NCBI GenBank assembly: GCA_949752735.1
Contig: OX457043.1
Span: 44,634,263-44,698,262 of the forward strand
DNA length: 64,000 bases
DNA from: Lumbricus terrestris
Lineage: Eukaryota > Annelida > Clitellata > Crassiclitellata > Lumbricidae
Direction: 5' to 3'
Under the pieces are notes generated by a model. That model saw only the letters and a program-made list of their open reading frames with translations, was not told the origin of the DNA and made no database searches. Positions 53,561 to 64,000 of the stretch are shown here, in pieces. Made by a program: the position numbers and the translations under genes. Position 1 is the first letter of the stretch; each line of letters opens with the position of its first letter.

Positions 53561-54084
53561 AAAATACTTCCCACTACTGAATGAAATATAGTAAGATATA
53601 AATAAAAACAAGGAGTAAACATGTGTTATCATTCACCGCATTTTCTTGCACAAGTAGACTACACTCAAAACTTAACATGTTTCGCCCTGAAATTTTTTGG
53701 CATCTGCAAAAAATAAATTACATCCCAAACACTGTTGTTCGTGTTAACTTGATTTGTAATTAATAGTTAGTTGTACTTAGTTATAATTGTGTTTATTGTT
53801 CAGTCCTATTTGTTTTTGGCTTTGGACACTCTCACTGTAAAATTTTAAACTTTCATCTTTATAAATTACTCATGATCTCAGTGCTCAGAGAGGTGGTTTA
53901 AGACTGATACACCACTCTGTATTTTTAGAAGAATGGTAGAAGCGAACTTTAAATTTGAAAACTAGAATGGCAAAACGTTTTTAGCTATCGCAATATAACG
54001 AATGAATCATATAAAACGTTTAAGAATGTTTTCTTTTAAGTTGCTGTAGTGTAGTAACTAGAGCTGAAATTGCTATTGCATATT

Positions 54085-54171
54085 TTACCAATTTCTGAAG
54101 GTCCAGGCGACCCCTGGCAAATCGTCAGGCGACCCCGGTGGGGGTCGCGACCCACAGGTTGAGAACCGCTG
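54085..54171. mobile_element. Terminal fragment of another hAT-like element
   Basis: Complement reads CAGCGGTTCTCAACCTGTGGGTCGCGACCCCCACCGGGGTCGCCTG, the well-known CAGnGGTTCTCAACC hAT terminus. The opposite end was not found in the window. Confidence 0.65.
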
Positions 54172-54290
54172 ATATAGAGGAACTCGTTTTAACTTCCGGA
54201 AATGTACCGGATTAATTGCATTAGGGGATCCGTCAAATGCTGGAACAATTAGCGACTCGAGTCGTGACTGTCACATTGCAAGATGACATT

Positions 54291-54490
54291 NNNNNNNNNN
54301 NNNNNNNNNNNNNNNNNNNNNNNNNNNNNNNNNNNNNNNNNNNNNNNNNNNNNNNNNNNNNNNNNNNNNNNNNNNNNNNNNNNNNNNNNNNNNNNNNNNN
54401 NNNNNNNNNNNNNNNNNNNNNNNNNNNNNNNNNNNNNNNNNNNNNNNNNNNNNNNNNNNNNNNNNNNNNNNNNNNNNNNNNNNNNNNNNN
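54291..54490. other. Assembly gap (200 N)
   Basis: Exactly 200 Ns. Sequence continuity across it cannot be assumed; frames through it are meaningless. Confidence 1.
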
Positions 54491-54650
54491 TAGACCTATG
54501 CTTGACATCAATATGCAATTGGGTGGGCCAAAAAGTTACCGAAGAGGTTTTTGGCTAATTTGTGGCCAATTGCAAGAATTTTAATTCACATTTTACAAGT
54601 TTGAAGATAACTGACATTATAGACACAACAGACTTAATTCACTAACACAT

Positions 54651-57600
54651 TCAAATCAAATCAAATCAAATCAAATCCGTTTATTCATAGAGATCAATGC
54701 ATGAGAAAAAACAATTGACAATAAAACGCACTGACGAGAGAAAAGAGTAAACACAAAGTAAGTTATAAACAAAGTATCAGCAGTTATAGAATTAAATGAT
54801 CCCTGTGAAAGGGAGACCTAGAAAGGGAATGACCCCGCTAGCCTAGGCACCCACTAACAGGAAAAAAGAAAGAAAATTATCATGACAGCTGAGGATGAAA
54901 ATTATTATTAAGCAAAATAAAGAAAAGAAAACAGAAAGAAACAGAAGGAGAAGAAGACAAATAGTAATTAATTCAAAGTAGGACTTTCATCAAAGACAGA
55001 GATGAGGAAGTGATGCAATAGGGACACAGCATAAAATATAGAGTGGGAGTATAAGTGGTATATAAATTGGAAATGCCAAGCTATGATGATCAGACTATAG
55101 GAAGATCAAAGTGGTGACATATATAACATGGTAAAACAAGAACCATTAATTAACAATAAGATATTTTTTAAAGTTTTTTTTAAAAAGGCCAATGGATTGA
55201 GAAGAGAGTAAGTAGGCCGGGAGTTCATTCCATAATTTAGGACCCAGATATTTAATAGATAATTGTTTGATTTTTAAGCGCGCATACTCACTACGGTAAC
55301 ATTTAGCATATCTGGTGGCATCGTTATGAATTTTGGAGCCAACAGTGAAGTAGCTTGAGAAAGAATTTGGCAATAAATTATGATGAAAGCGAAACATAAA
55401 CAGGCCAATTTGGAATTTATTTATGTTCGGGAGAGAAAGTAACATATGGTTAAAATACAGGGGGGCAGTAGAGGTCCTCCAGTGTACACCACAGATAATT
55501 CTTACAGCCCGTTTGTGTAGAGTGATCAGAAGTTTGAGTCGAGAGGAATAATTGGAACCCCAGGAAATATTACAATAGGACAAATAATGGTAAATGAGTG
55601 AATAGTAGAGATCAATAAGGATTTTATTGGGGATGCAGTGTTTAATTCTAAGTAAGACCCCAATATTTTTGGCAATTTTTTTAGAAATGGTTGAAATATG
55701 ATCACACCAAGTAAGATGCTCATCTATAATAACACCCAGAAATTTAGTAGACTTCGTTTGGGCGATTGGAATATTGTTAATTAAAAGAGATTTATTCATA
55801 TCTAAGACATATTTATTTTTTATATTAAATAACATAAAATTAGTTTTGTCGAGGTTAAGGGATAATCTATTGGTTTTGAACCATTCACCTATTAAATTGA
55901 GTTCATTATTTGCAATATTAAATAGGCAATCAAGAGAGTGGTGTGAAAGGAAAACATTAGTAGCCTATCATCAGCAAATAAAATAAATTTGAATATAGTA
56001 GAGGACATAGATAAATCATTAATATATAATAGAAAAAGAAGCGGTCCCAGAATTGACCCCTGGGGAACACCACATAAAACATTCAATGCCAGTGATTTAT
56101 GTCCATTAAAGCAAACATGTTGGGTTCTATCACTTAAATAATCCAAAAACCAATCATTACTAATCCCACGAAACCCGTAGTATTCAAGTTTTTTTACCAA
56201 TATTTTATGATCTACCGTGTCGAACGCCTTTGAGAGATCAAAAAAGATTCCCAAAGAGGTTTTTTTTTCATCCATAGAATCAATAATATTACATTGCAGG
56301 TCAAGCAAGGCCATATATGTAGAGAGGTTGCGTTGAAAGCCATACTGGGTAGAAGATAAGAGTTTAAATTTATTAAGGTAATCGATTACCCTGTTAGACA
56401 TAAGTTTTTCAAATATTTTAGAAAAGAAAGAAAGTACAGAAATTGGACGATAGTTGCTAATCAGCTTCTTATCACCATTTTTAAAGATAGGAGAAATTTT
56501 AGCAGATTTAAGTTCAGTTGGAACTAAGCCAGTAGAGAAGGAGGCATTAATTATAGTATTAAGGGGTGTAGCAATAGCATATATCGAGGATTTAGCAACC
56601 AAAGGACTGATGTCATCCGGGCTAGATAAAGAAGATCTTAGCAAATTAGAGACTTGGATAATCTCCAGTTCAGAGGCTGGAGCAATGCCAAAGGAACACA
56701 TGGGAGGAGGGGGCATGAAATGTTCAAAAGGGGTAGAGGCTTTAGGGATATTAGCTGCTAGTGAAGTGCCAATTGTAGCGAAATAACTATTAAAGGTATT
56801 TGCAATGAGGGTTGGGTCCTATTCCAGGCCAGATCCAATTAGAAAAGAGGTGGGAAGACATGATTCTTCATTGGTGTTAAGAATTTGCTTAATTACTTTC
56901 CAAGTTAAATTTAAGTTATTGCCACATTGGATAAAGCAATCAGAGTAGTAACGCGCTTCACATTCTTTTCTAACGGACTTAAATTTGTTACGATATTGAG
57001 TAAATAATTGTTTGTTCAATATGGTGGGGTTCAGCAAATATTGTTTATGGAGACGCGCCTTTTTCCTGCAAGAATTAAGAAGAGATTTAGTCATCCAAGG
57101 TTGCTTTAAACTATTTCGACCCTTATTTTTAACAGATATCAACGGAAAAGCTTTATCATATAATATTTTATATTTTTGAAAGAAGGCAGTATAAGCTTGG
57201 TTAGGACCATTAGTTGAACAAATATTACCTACAAAGTCCCAATCTGTTAGATTAAGAGAGTTAAGAAATAGAGACTTAGCCTCGGGTGGAAATTTACGAG
57301 ACTGGGTATAGGAGATAGGATTCCGGAGTGTGGGACAGAGATTGGTGTGGAGAAGTATAGGGAGATGATCAGAAATATCATTAATTAAAATACACGAGTC
57401 CTGGGAAGGGGACAAACAGTTGGTAAATATATTATCTATAAGAGTTGCAGTGGAGTCAGTGATTCTGGTGGGTCTAAGAATCGTTGGGAAAAATTTATAT
57501 GAGAACATGGCGTTTAGAAAGGCAGCAGACGGGGAGTGTTCATTATGTCGAAGAAGATTAATGTTAAAATCACCCATTAGAAAAACACGACTAGTAGATG

Positions 57601-58140
57601 TAGATAGATGTGATAGGGTAGCATCAAAGTCCACAAGAAAATCAGAAATTGGATTGCCAGGGGGGCGGTAGATGGAACCAATTATTATGTCCTTTGTTTT
57701 GTTTTGAGGTAATTTAATAAATAAACATTCAAAAGTATTCTTTATAGAATTTGACCAATCAGGGTCCAGAATTTCATATTCAATGTCCTTTCGGATAAGA
57801 AAACCTACACCACCACACATACCAACTGACCTAGCTTTATGAGAAAAGTTAAATCCCGGAATGGAAATGGTAGATGCCAGATCATTAGAAAGCCAAGTTT
57901 CGGTGAGCGCAAGGACTGAGGTGTTGGAATTAGTTAAGAGAAGCTGAATATCGGAAATTTTTTGATTCATACCACGGCAATTAAGATGGGTCAAACAGAA
58001 ATGATCATTGGTATTAAAGTTATTAAAAAATTCTGGCAGTTGAGATATGTCTTTATACAGACTAGAAAAAGCCGTCCTAGCATTGTAAAAATTTAAATCA
58101 GGATCAAGGTCATCATCTCTCAAAACTCTCATCTCTCAGA
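54651..58140 (-). mobile_element. Non-LTR retrotransposon (CR1/L2-like) with endonuclease-RT ORF, inactivated
   Basis: Minus strand. An apurinic-type endonuclease from about 58132 (HLNCRG, LTETWLS, YRPPGNP, MGDFNIN, SDHLPILLH) is followed by reverse transcriptase (FFDLSKAFDTVDH, GVPQGSILGPLLF, FADD), then the C-terminal domain (55835-55146, LWNELPAYL). Inactivating changes: an in-frame TAG at 56819-56821 between endonuclease and RT, and a small insertion just after the FADD codons near 55970 that shifts the frame. The 3' end carries a (TTTGA)n tail (54651-54677). No ORF1 is visible, so the 5' end is probably truncated near 58140. Confidence 0.92.
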
Positions 58141-59745
58141 ACAGAACCAAAGATTATATAATTTTTATTGAGGCCACCTCTCTGGGTTTTTTGACGATCC
58201 AAAACACAATGCAACAACTGTTAAAAAAGATTTTATTAATTACATCTTGAATACCTGGTAATTGTTTGTAGAAGTAACCAGCCTCGACGTCTTCCCACGT
58301 CTTGTGAATTACGCCGAGGCATTCTTACCCATAATGGCTAGGGGCCTGTAGGCATCAAGCCAAGCGAAATAATAAATATGCAATCAATAAGTGCCATTTA
58401 ATTTGCCATGAATTTGAAGTTTTTCGCTTTAAATGCTTTGCTGCCGAATAACTAAATGCATAATAATAGGCTTACCATATCATATTTTGCTTGATATTCT
58501 GCATAGTGTAATTGTTCAACACGGTCCTCCAAGCTTTAAACAGCCAAGGGCTTCACAATTCTAAATCTGTCTCGACACTTAGTAAGAGAAATCGATAGTC
58601 AACTGAGCTCAGAATGGGTTACAGATGGACCAAAGGTCAGACAAGGGATGATTGATTGTTCTTGGTAAGATTATTTGAGTTTGCACATCGGTCAACTGGC
58701 GATAACTTAACGTCAGTTACATGTACTTGCAGAAAGTCGAGTGGCCTATCGCACAACACGTGCGTCATTGAGCACAGAACGGCTGCATAGTCCTAGGCCT
58801 ACTTATTATTTAATTGACAGCCAGGTGTTTCTTAAACGAAGACATGTAAACATTTTGAGGGTTTTTAGTTTATTTTTCTGGGAAACTTTACCGAAAGTAG
58901 AATTTTGGCCTTCAGATCTTCCTGAAAATTTGCAGAATACAATTTTTAGTACCTTAACTGGGTTGCCATTTTGTTGGTCGAAGTCATAACAAAGAAAATA
59001 AAATGCACGCGTTCTCTTAAACGGCACGAAACCAGAATTCAAAGCATAGATGAACATCTTGGATTTGCAAAGTCATACAAGCTGAACTTTCATTTAAGCC
59101 TACCTCACGCTATCATCAAGGTCGGATTTACATATAGGCAGGGTCGGATTAAGGCATATTCGACATGTTCGGCCGAACAGGGGCCCCCACACTTTGGGGC
59201 CCCCACACATGCAATATGATTTTTCATCATTGCTAAGTATAATAGTAAAAATGAGTTTAAAATCTATGAAAAAATGTCAAATTATTCAAAAACTACTGAC
59301 TTTAACATTATGCAACTTTTGCACATGTGTGGGGGCCCTTATTGCAGTTTTCATTGCCAGGCAGATTGGTCTTAAAAGCAGTCAGAAATGCTTGTAAGAG
59401 CTAAGGCTTATACGTTTTATTGCTTATTTAAACACTTAATACATCATAAGTGCTATACTACGCATTATGAGATGGCGTGATAATAACATTACATCTCTGC
59501 AGGCTTTCTTCTCTGTTGTTAAAAACCTGGATCAACACAGAACACGAGTGGTACACAGTGGACGTAAAAGTGATGCCCCCTTTGAATGATCCAGCTGCGC
59601 GCGCGAAAACAGTAAAATCATTCGCAACACCAGCATGGCTATAATCAATTATATGTCGCTACGTATGAAACGATAAACGAAAGAGCAAGTGGTTGAATCT
59701 GTGTTAAGACTGCTTAGACCTCGTTCCACTTTCCAGCCATAGATC

Positions 59746-59747
<2 letters not shown>
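58141..59747. other. Intergenic, no gene seen
   Basis: AT-rich unique sequence. At 59139 CAGGGTCGGATTAAGGC with repeated GGGGCCCCCACAC looks like one end of a hAT-like repeat; no partner or TSD found. Confidence 0.5.
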
Positions 59748-59811
<64 letters not shown>

Positions 59812-60629
59812 TGTCGCGGGGGAGGGGGTGAAGGAGAGAAAAGAGCGCTGCCGCCGAGCCTGAATCCCACTGTCTGGGACCAGTGTCGCGGAAAAGGGGG
59901 AAGAAAGCCCGGCGAAGGACCTCACTCCACTATCGTCAGGATGGCCGTCCAGATGATCAGGTGGAGAGGGGTCTGTCCATATGCCGCGTGTCGTTTCAGG
60001 GGGTGGAAACGTAAGTTCGCCTTCGTGGTTTATCAAAGGTAGCAGCTCCCTCCGATCGAATCGCCCCGGCTCAACAGAATTAAGACGATGTCCAAACAGA
60101 AGACGCTTTATTCATGAAGTCACACCGCAGTCGTAAAGGTTCGTCACACGGCGGTCACACGGTCGTCACACGTCGTCGTTCCGTGTCGTCGCCTCACTCT
60201 TTCGACTGTCCCCTCGATCGCTCTGCCTCTGCCTTCGAATCACTCGACTGACTGTCGATCACTGGCCTCACGATGACTGTATCGGACTCGATGACTGGCT
60301 CGATGACTATGCCTCTCCCTCGGTCGATGACTGTTCAATCGATGACTGTTCGCTCGCTGACTGTCTCTCCCTCGGTCTCTCGATGACTGACGTTCCTTCA
60401 ATGACTAAAGACTGAGCTAACCTGAGCTCCTTATATATCCCTAAAGAGGCAAAGAGGCAAAGAGGCAAGAAGGCTAAAGAGGCAAAGAGGCTAGGCAAAC
60501 GAATGGCGGGAAACGAAAGAGGCAAGAAGGCAAAGAGGCTAGGCCAACGAATGGCGGGAAACGAAAGAGGCAAGAAGGCAAGAAGGCAAGGCCCTCCAGA
60601 AAATGGGTCGTCCCCAATTTTCGCCACAC

Positions 60630-60674
<45 letters not shown>

Positions 60675-61410
60675 ATAAATTTATTACGCGCGCAAGGTCA
60701 CACCAAAGTGGGAATCTGAGGCGCGGATAGTTAGCCGCCAGAGGAAGATGCAGTTAAAGGTCCATGTGCTTGAAAGCCAAAGAGAAATAGTGAGTTTTGA
60801 GCCGTTTTTTGAAGGTAGGGAGTGAATTTGAGCAACGAAGAGAGAGTGGAAGCAGATTCCATTCTTTGGGAGCAGAGGCATGGAATGCACGTGAGCCCAT
60901 AACAGTTCTGCATTGAGGCTCAACTAAAAGACCCATGCTTGATGATCGCAGGCAACGAGGAGAAATGTAAGGAGTAAGCAGTGACTGAAGGTAGGGAGGA
61001 GTTCCGGTAGAGAGGGATTTGTAGGTTAAACAGGCCAATTTAAATTTAATCCTGAACTCGACAGGAAGCCAATGCAGCTGATGAAGTAAAACTGAAGAAC
61101 TTGATCGTAGTGGGACACGCAGCACAACCCGAGCTAAGGAATTTTGGATGCGTTGCAGCCTATGCAGCTCATAGTCTGAAATGCCAACAAAAATCGCATT
61201 AGCATAATCAAGGCGAGAGGAAACAAGGGAGCAAGCTAAAGTCTTCGACATATCCTTAGTGAGAGCCGACCTAATGTGGCGTATTGCCCTAATGTGATAA
61301 AAGCAAGATCTAGCGCAGCAAACTGATCGGTTAGATTGATTAGTAGGCCCGATACTAATCAGATAGATTATTTCAATTGTAATTACATGTAGATAATTAT
61401 TGTAATGCAA
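59748..61410 (-). mobile_element. 5'-truncated CR1/L2-like LINE with (TTA)n tail, split by a solo LTR
   Basis: Minus strand 61410-60754 encodes the thumb and C-terminal region of a reverse transcriptase (SALTKDMSKTLACSLVSSRL, HRLQRIQNSLARVV, LHWLPVEFRIKFKL, FHASAPKEWNLLPLSLR), then a 3' UTR and a (TAA)n tail. The tail is broken by the LTR: part at 60633-60672, the rest at 59748-59807. The catalytic part is missing. Confidence 0.85.
59812..60628. mobile_element. Solo LTR (817 bp) nested in the LINE tail
   Basis: Begins TGTCGCGG and ends CGCCACA (TG...CA), with CTAT duplicated at 59808-59811 and 60629-60632. On the minus strand it has TATATAAGGAGCTC near 60432 (TATA-like) and AATAAAGCG near 60112 (poly(A) signal), so the LTR reads on the minus strand. 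It contains a degenerate GAGGCAAA/AAGAGGC array (60445-60590). No internal retroelement genes adjoin, so it is a recombination remnant. Confidence 0.8.
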
Positions 61411-61620
61411 TTTAGACAGTTTGGGAGATTCAGTAAGTTACGCAGCATGCGTCGGTGCTTGACCGCTTGGGTATACTGTCAGCTTGTTGCGTGAATGATG
61501 GTATAACAGGTAAAAGGAGAGGCTAACATACCCTTTTCATAAAGCAAAACAGGAGTATCTCGACCCCGAAGTTGACCTACAGTTCCTCTTGCATAGTTTT
61601 GTTACCATCTGCTAATCGAT

Positions 61621-64000
61621 TCAGTAGCTGGAATTACGTGCTGCTAACTTTTTAATGAATTCTTCTCGATCAAATTGGTCCCAGTTTGGGTCTTCATTCG
61701 CAATAAGACCTCCTTCCTTGAAGTCGGAGGTTTTCTCGTCTTGGAATATAGGTATATCCATCGTTGTGTCATCTGGACACAGGTTTAAGTAAATGTCAAA
61801 GGCCCTCGAGTATTTAAAAGAGATTCCGAACCCAAAAGAAGCGTCTCTATTGTAGTGTACCTTGCTTGCGTCAAAGTATTTAATCAGTTCTACAACTCGC
61901 AGTTTGAATGATGGCATGAAGTAACAGGGATAAACGTCATGTCGATGAAACTCGCTGAAGCAAAACATGAGCCTCTCGACCCAGAAGGAAGTTCCTTTTT
62001 CGTAATTCTGTCTTCTTCCTTTCTTTCACATCCCTCTCGATTTTTTAGAGCCTCTATGCAAAAGAAAAGAGACGTCTTCAATTGATAAGTAGTCTTCGGA
62101 TTTTCGTAAAGTAGGCTATCAGTTTGCAAACTGTATATGCTGCCTTTATTACAGACGGACTTTCTCTTATGATTCGACTCTCTAACGGTGCAAAAGAAAT
62201 TCTGGAATATGTATCTGAAAACATTGAAGGGGTACCACGTGGCTTCGATGGGTCAAAACGTGGTCGATCAAATACCAGTGTATAACCGTCTGCCTTCCCC
62301 GCTGGGTTTATGTCAATTGGCAGCTGGTCTCCAAAACACGATTCATCCACAAGAATACAAGCAACAACGTCAATCGATACCTTGACAAAAATAAAGTCAC
62401 CTTCTCCGTCGTCGATGGGATTAATCATTCTTAGCCGCAAAGTCTTACAGAGACCAGCTGGCTTTACGGATGTGCTATGATCTACATCTGTCAAGTTCCA
62501 TTCGAAAAGATGTTCATCTTGCCAGAAATTTTGATCTTGTAAGACGTGTCCTAAAATCATATGGAATCTAGAATTGACTTCGTTAGATATCAAACACTGA
62601 TCTGAGTTGAAGAAGCAGTCAAACTCCCCATCACTCTGTCTCCTTTCTGTGTGGTCACTCTTTCGTATGAGTTGAAAGTATCCCGTTGGACCCAGTGGAT
62701 GTGGGAATACGTCACAAAGCTGACTAAATTTAATCAGCCTGAAGTTAAAATCGAAGTCTGCTGAAATTACAACTCTTGTTTCTTCATCTGCACTTCCGAC
62801 TAGCCTCGTTTGGCATTCAAATCGCCCGTCCTTTTTCTTTATACCATCAGCCAAACGATCAATGAAGCGTTGAATTGGTGGCTTCAGTTTGCCTAAGCGT
62901 ATGCTGAGGCTAATAAATTTATTGTCGATTCAAATCTTCCAAATCGCTTCTTCTGACGATTCTTCTGGGCTAGGTGATTGAGAAAATATTCTAACCGTTT
63001 CAGGGAGTTTTCGCTTCGATAATTCTGTCACATAATCTGTATTAAGTGCACGCTTTTTAATCTCTGGACCCGCGTAGCGCCTTCTTTCCGATTGGTAATT
63101 TCTCTGCATAATCCGCGTTGATAGTCACCGATTCTCGCAGCTGCCTGAGACCTCGAGGTGTGTGTCCGTTCTTATCTTTTATTCTTTCATCAGCTCCGTA
63201 TTCGATGAGAAGATCATACTGAAAATTCATTTCTGCGTAATGTAAAGGGGTTTTCCCGTAAATATCAACTGCGTTAACGTTTTAACCAATTTTTAGTAAC
63301 ACCCTTGCTAGATCGCGATGATCCTCTCTGATGTAGTCTGGTGGCATTACAGCGTAGTGAAGTGGAGTTCTTCCTTTATCATCAGTTGCATTGGCTGACT
63401 CCCTGAAATTTTCTGGTTTTTGGAAAATTCCACGAACCATCAGATTGAATCTGTCACGGGTTTGTGTTCTTTCAGCTACCTTTGCATCCTTCACATTTTC
63501 GACTGCATAATTTGAAACGTGGGAGATGATCAGTCGATGAAGCGGACCTCGCCCTCTATCGTCAACCCGTCATTAGAATTGGCGACTCGTCCATCGATTT
63601 TTAGTAAGCTACAAATAACACCGCGATCCTTAAGGGATTCGAAAGTTTCCAAAGTAATTCGCTCGTAAAACTTTACGACCAGATCAAGTGGCGTGTTTCC
63701 TTCGAAGTCAATGGCATTTACATTTAATTCGTTATCAGCCAGCAATAATTTAACCATTTCCTCTTTTAATCGCATGGTTTTCTCGTCGTATTGAAAAGTT
63801 TCATCCAGCTGGCCAGTGGTTGTAAATTGATCCACGGTGAGTTGTCCCCATAAGAGCTGGCCCCGTCGGAAAGCCTTATTATACTTCTTACAATAATCAC
63901 GTTTCCCCTTAAAAAATCCCTTGCAGAAGAAATGCAAATCAAACCAGCTTCTATTTGGCTGATAGACAGCAGCGTGCAAGGCAGTGTATCCATAATAGTC
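61621..64000 (-). pseudogene. Ankyrin-Mab21/cGAS-like nucleotidyltransferase fusion, copy 4 (frameshifted; 5' end outside window)
   Basis: Minus-strand segments cover the family in order: ankyrin region from the window edge (GYTALHAAVYQPNRSWFDLHF, GNTPLDLVV) to about 63570; 63494-63282 (GRTPLHYAVM) ending at an in-frame TAA (63282-63284); linker (GKTPLHYAEMNFQY); nucleotidyltransferase 62900-62130 with GSADE, ADFDFNF and SIDVVAC all intact; C-terminal part 61968-61621 (YPCYFMP to RKLAARNSSY). At least three indels shift the frame: near 63600-63570, between the linker and the spine helix, and near 62100-61970. Decay looks recent because codons between breaks remain conserved. Gene conversion donor or unassembled alleles are alternatives. 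Confidence 0.85.

Noticed and set aside
54233..54584. Frames spanning the N block
   Set aside because: They exist only because Ns carry no stops.

Overview
This is animal (metazoan) genomic DNA, probably from a marine invertebrate deuterostome. It has spliced-gene signals, long AT-rich intergenic stretches, large microsatellites, tRNA-derived SINEs, non-LTR retrotransposons, many short terminal-inverted-repeat DNA transposons and a 200-bp assembly gap (54291-54490). The recurrent word TAGGCCTA resembles echinoderm DNA, but I cannot fix the species.

The main content is a local family of very large proteins that join ankyrin repeats to a C-terminal Mab-21/cGAS-like nucleotidyltransferase (a cGLR-type domain). 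Copy 1 (to 2017, +) is cut by the window start. Copy 2 (7020-11591, +, 1523 aa) and copy 3 (43408-48078, -, 1556 aa) are full length with the coding region in one exon. Copy 4 (61621 to the window end, -) is a frameshifted pseudogene. A 21-codon relic of a fifth copy lies at 48484-48546. All four main copies keep the G-S motif and the D-x-D plus distal D at the spacing seen in cGAS. Copies 1 and 2 also share 3' flanking DNA, so they arose by segmental duplication. By family, these are candidate nucleic-acid- or ligand-triggered cyclic-dinucleotide synthases of innate immunity, with the ankyrin array as a possible sensing or scaffolding module. That function is inferred, not shown.

A second host gene is supported by splice signals and phase: exon 28944-29141 and terminal exon 36363-37658 (+), separated by a 7.2-kb intron full of ATGT, CT and minisatellite arrays. 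It would encode about 498 mostly disordered residues that I do not recognise. Weaker candidates are an exon at 21770-22056 (+) and a 45-residue secreted-peptide-like ORF at 17966-18103 (-).

The rest is mainly mobile DNA, and many insertions can be delimited to the base by target-site duplications (TSDs). They include a 581-bp palindromic MITE abutting the stop codon of copy 2, a Mutator/foldback-like element (13975-14954, 9-bp TSD), hAT-type MITEs (16027-16294, 22084-22343, 40162-40962; 8-bp TSDs), and a 2.5-kb transposon with a decayed transposase-like ORF (22632-25167, 8-bp TSD). There are two 5'-truncated RTE-type LINEs (40026-41625, 48762-49469), a CR1/L2-like LINE (54651-58140), and a solo LTR nested in another LINE's tail (59812-60628 within 59748-61410). 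Nesting and sharing of these insertions gives a relative history of the immune-like gene cluster.
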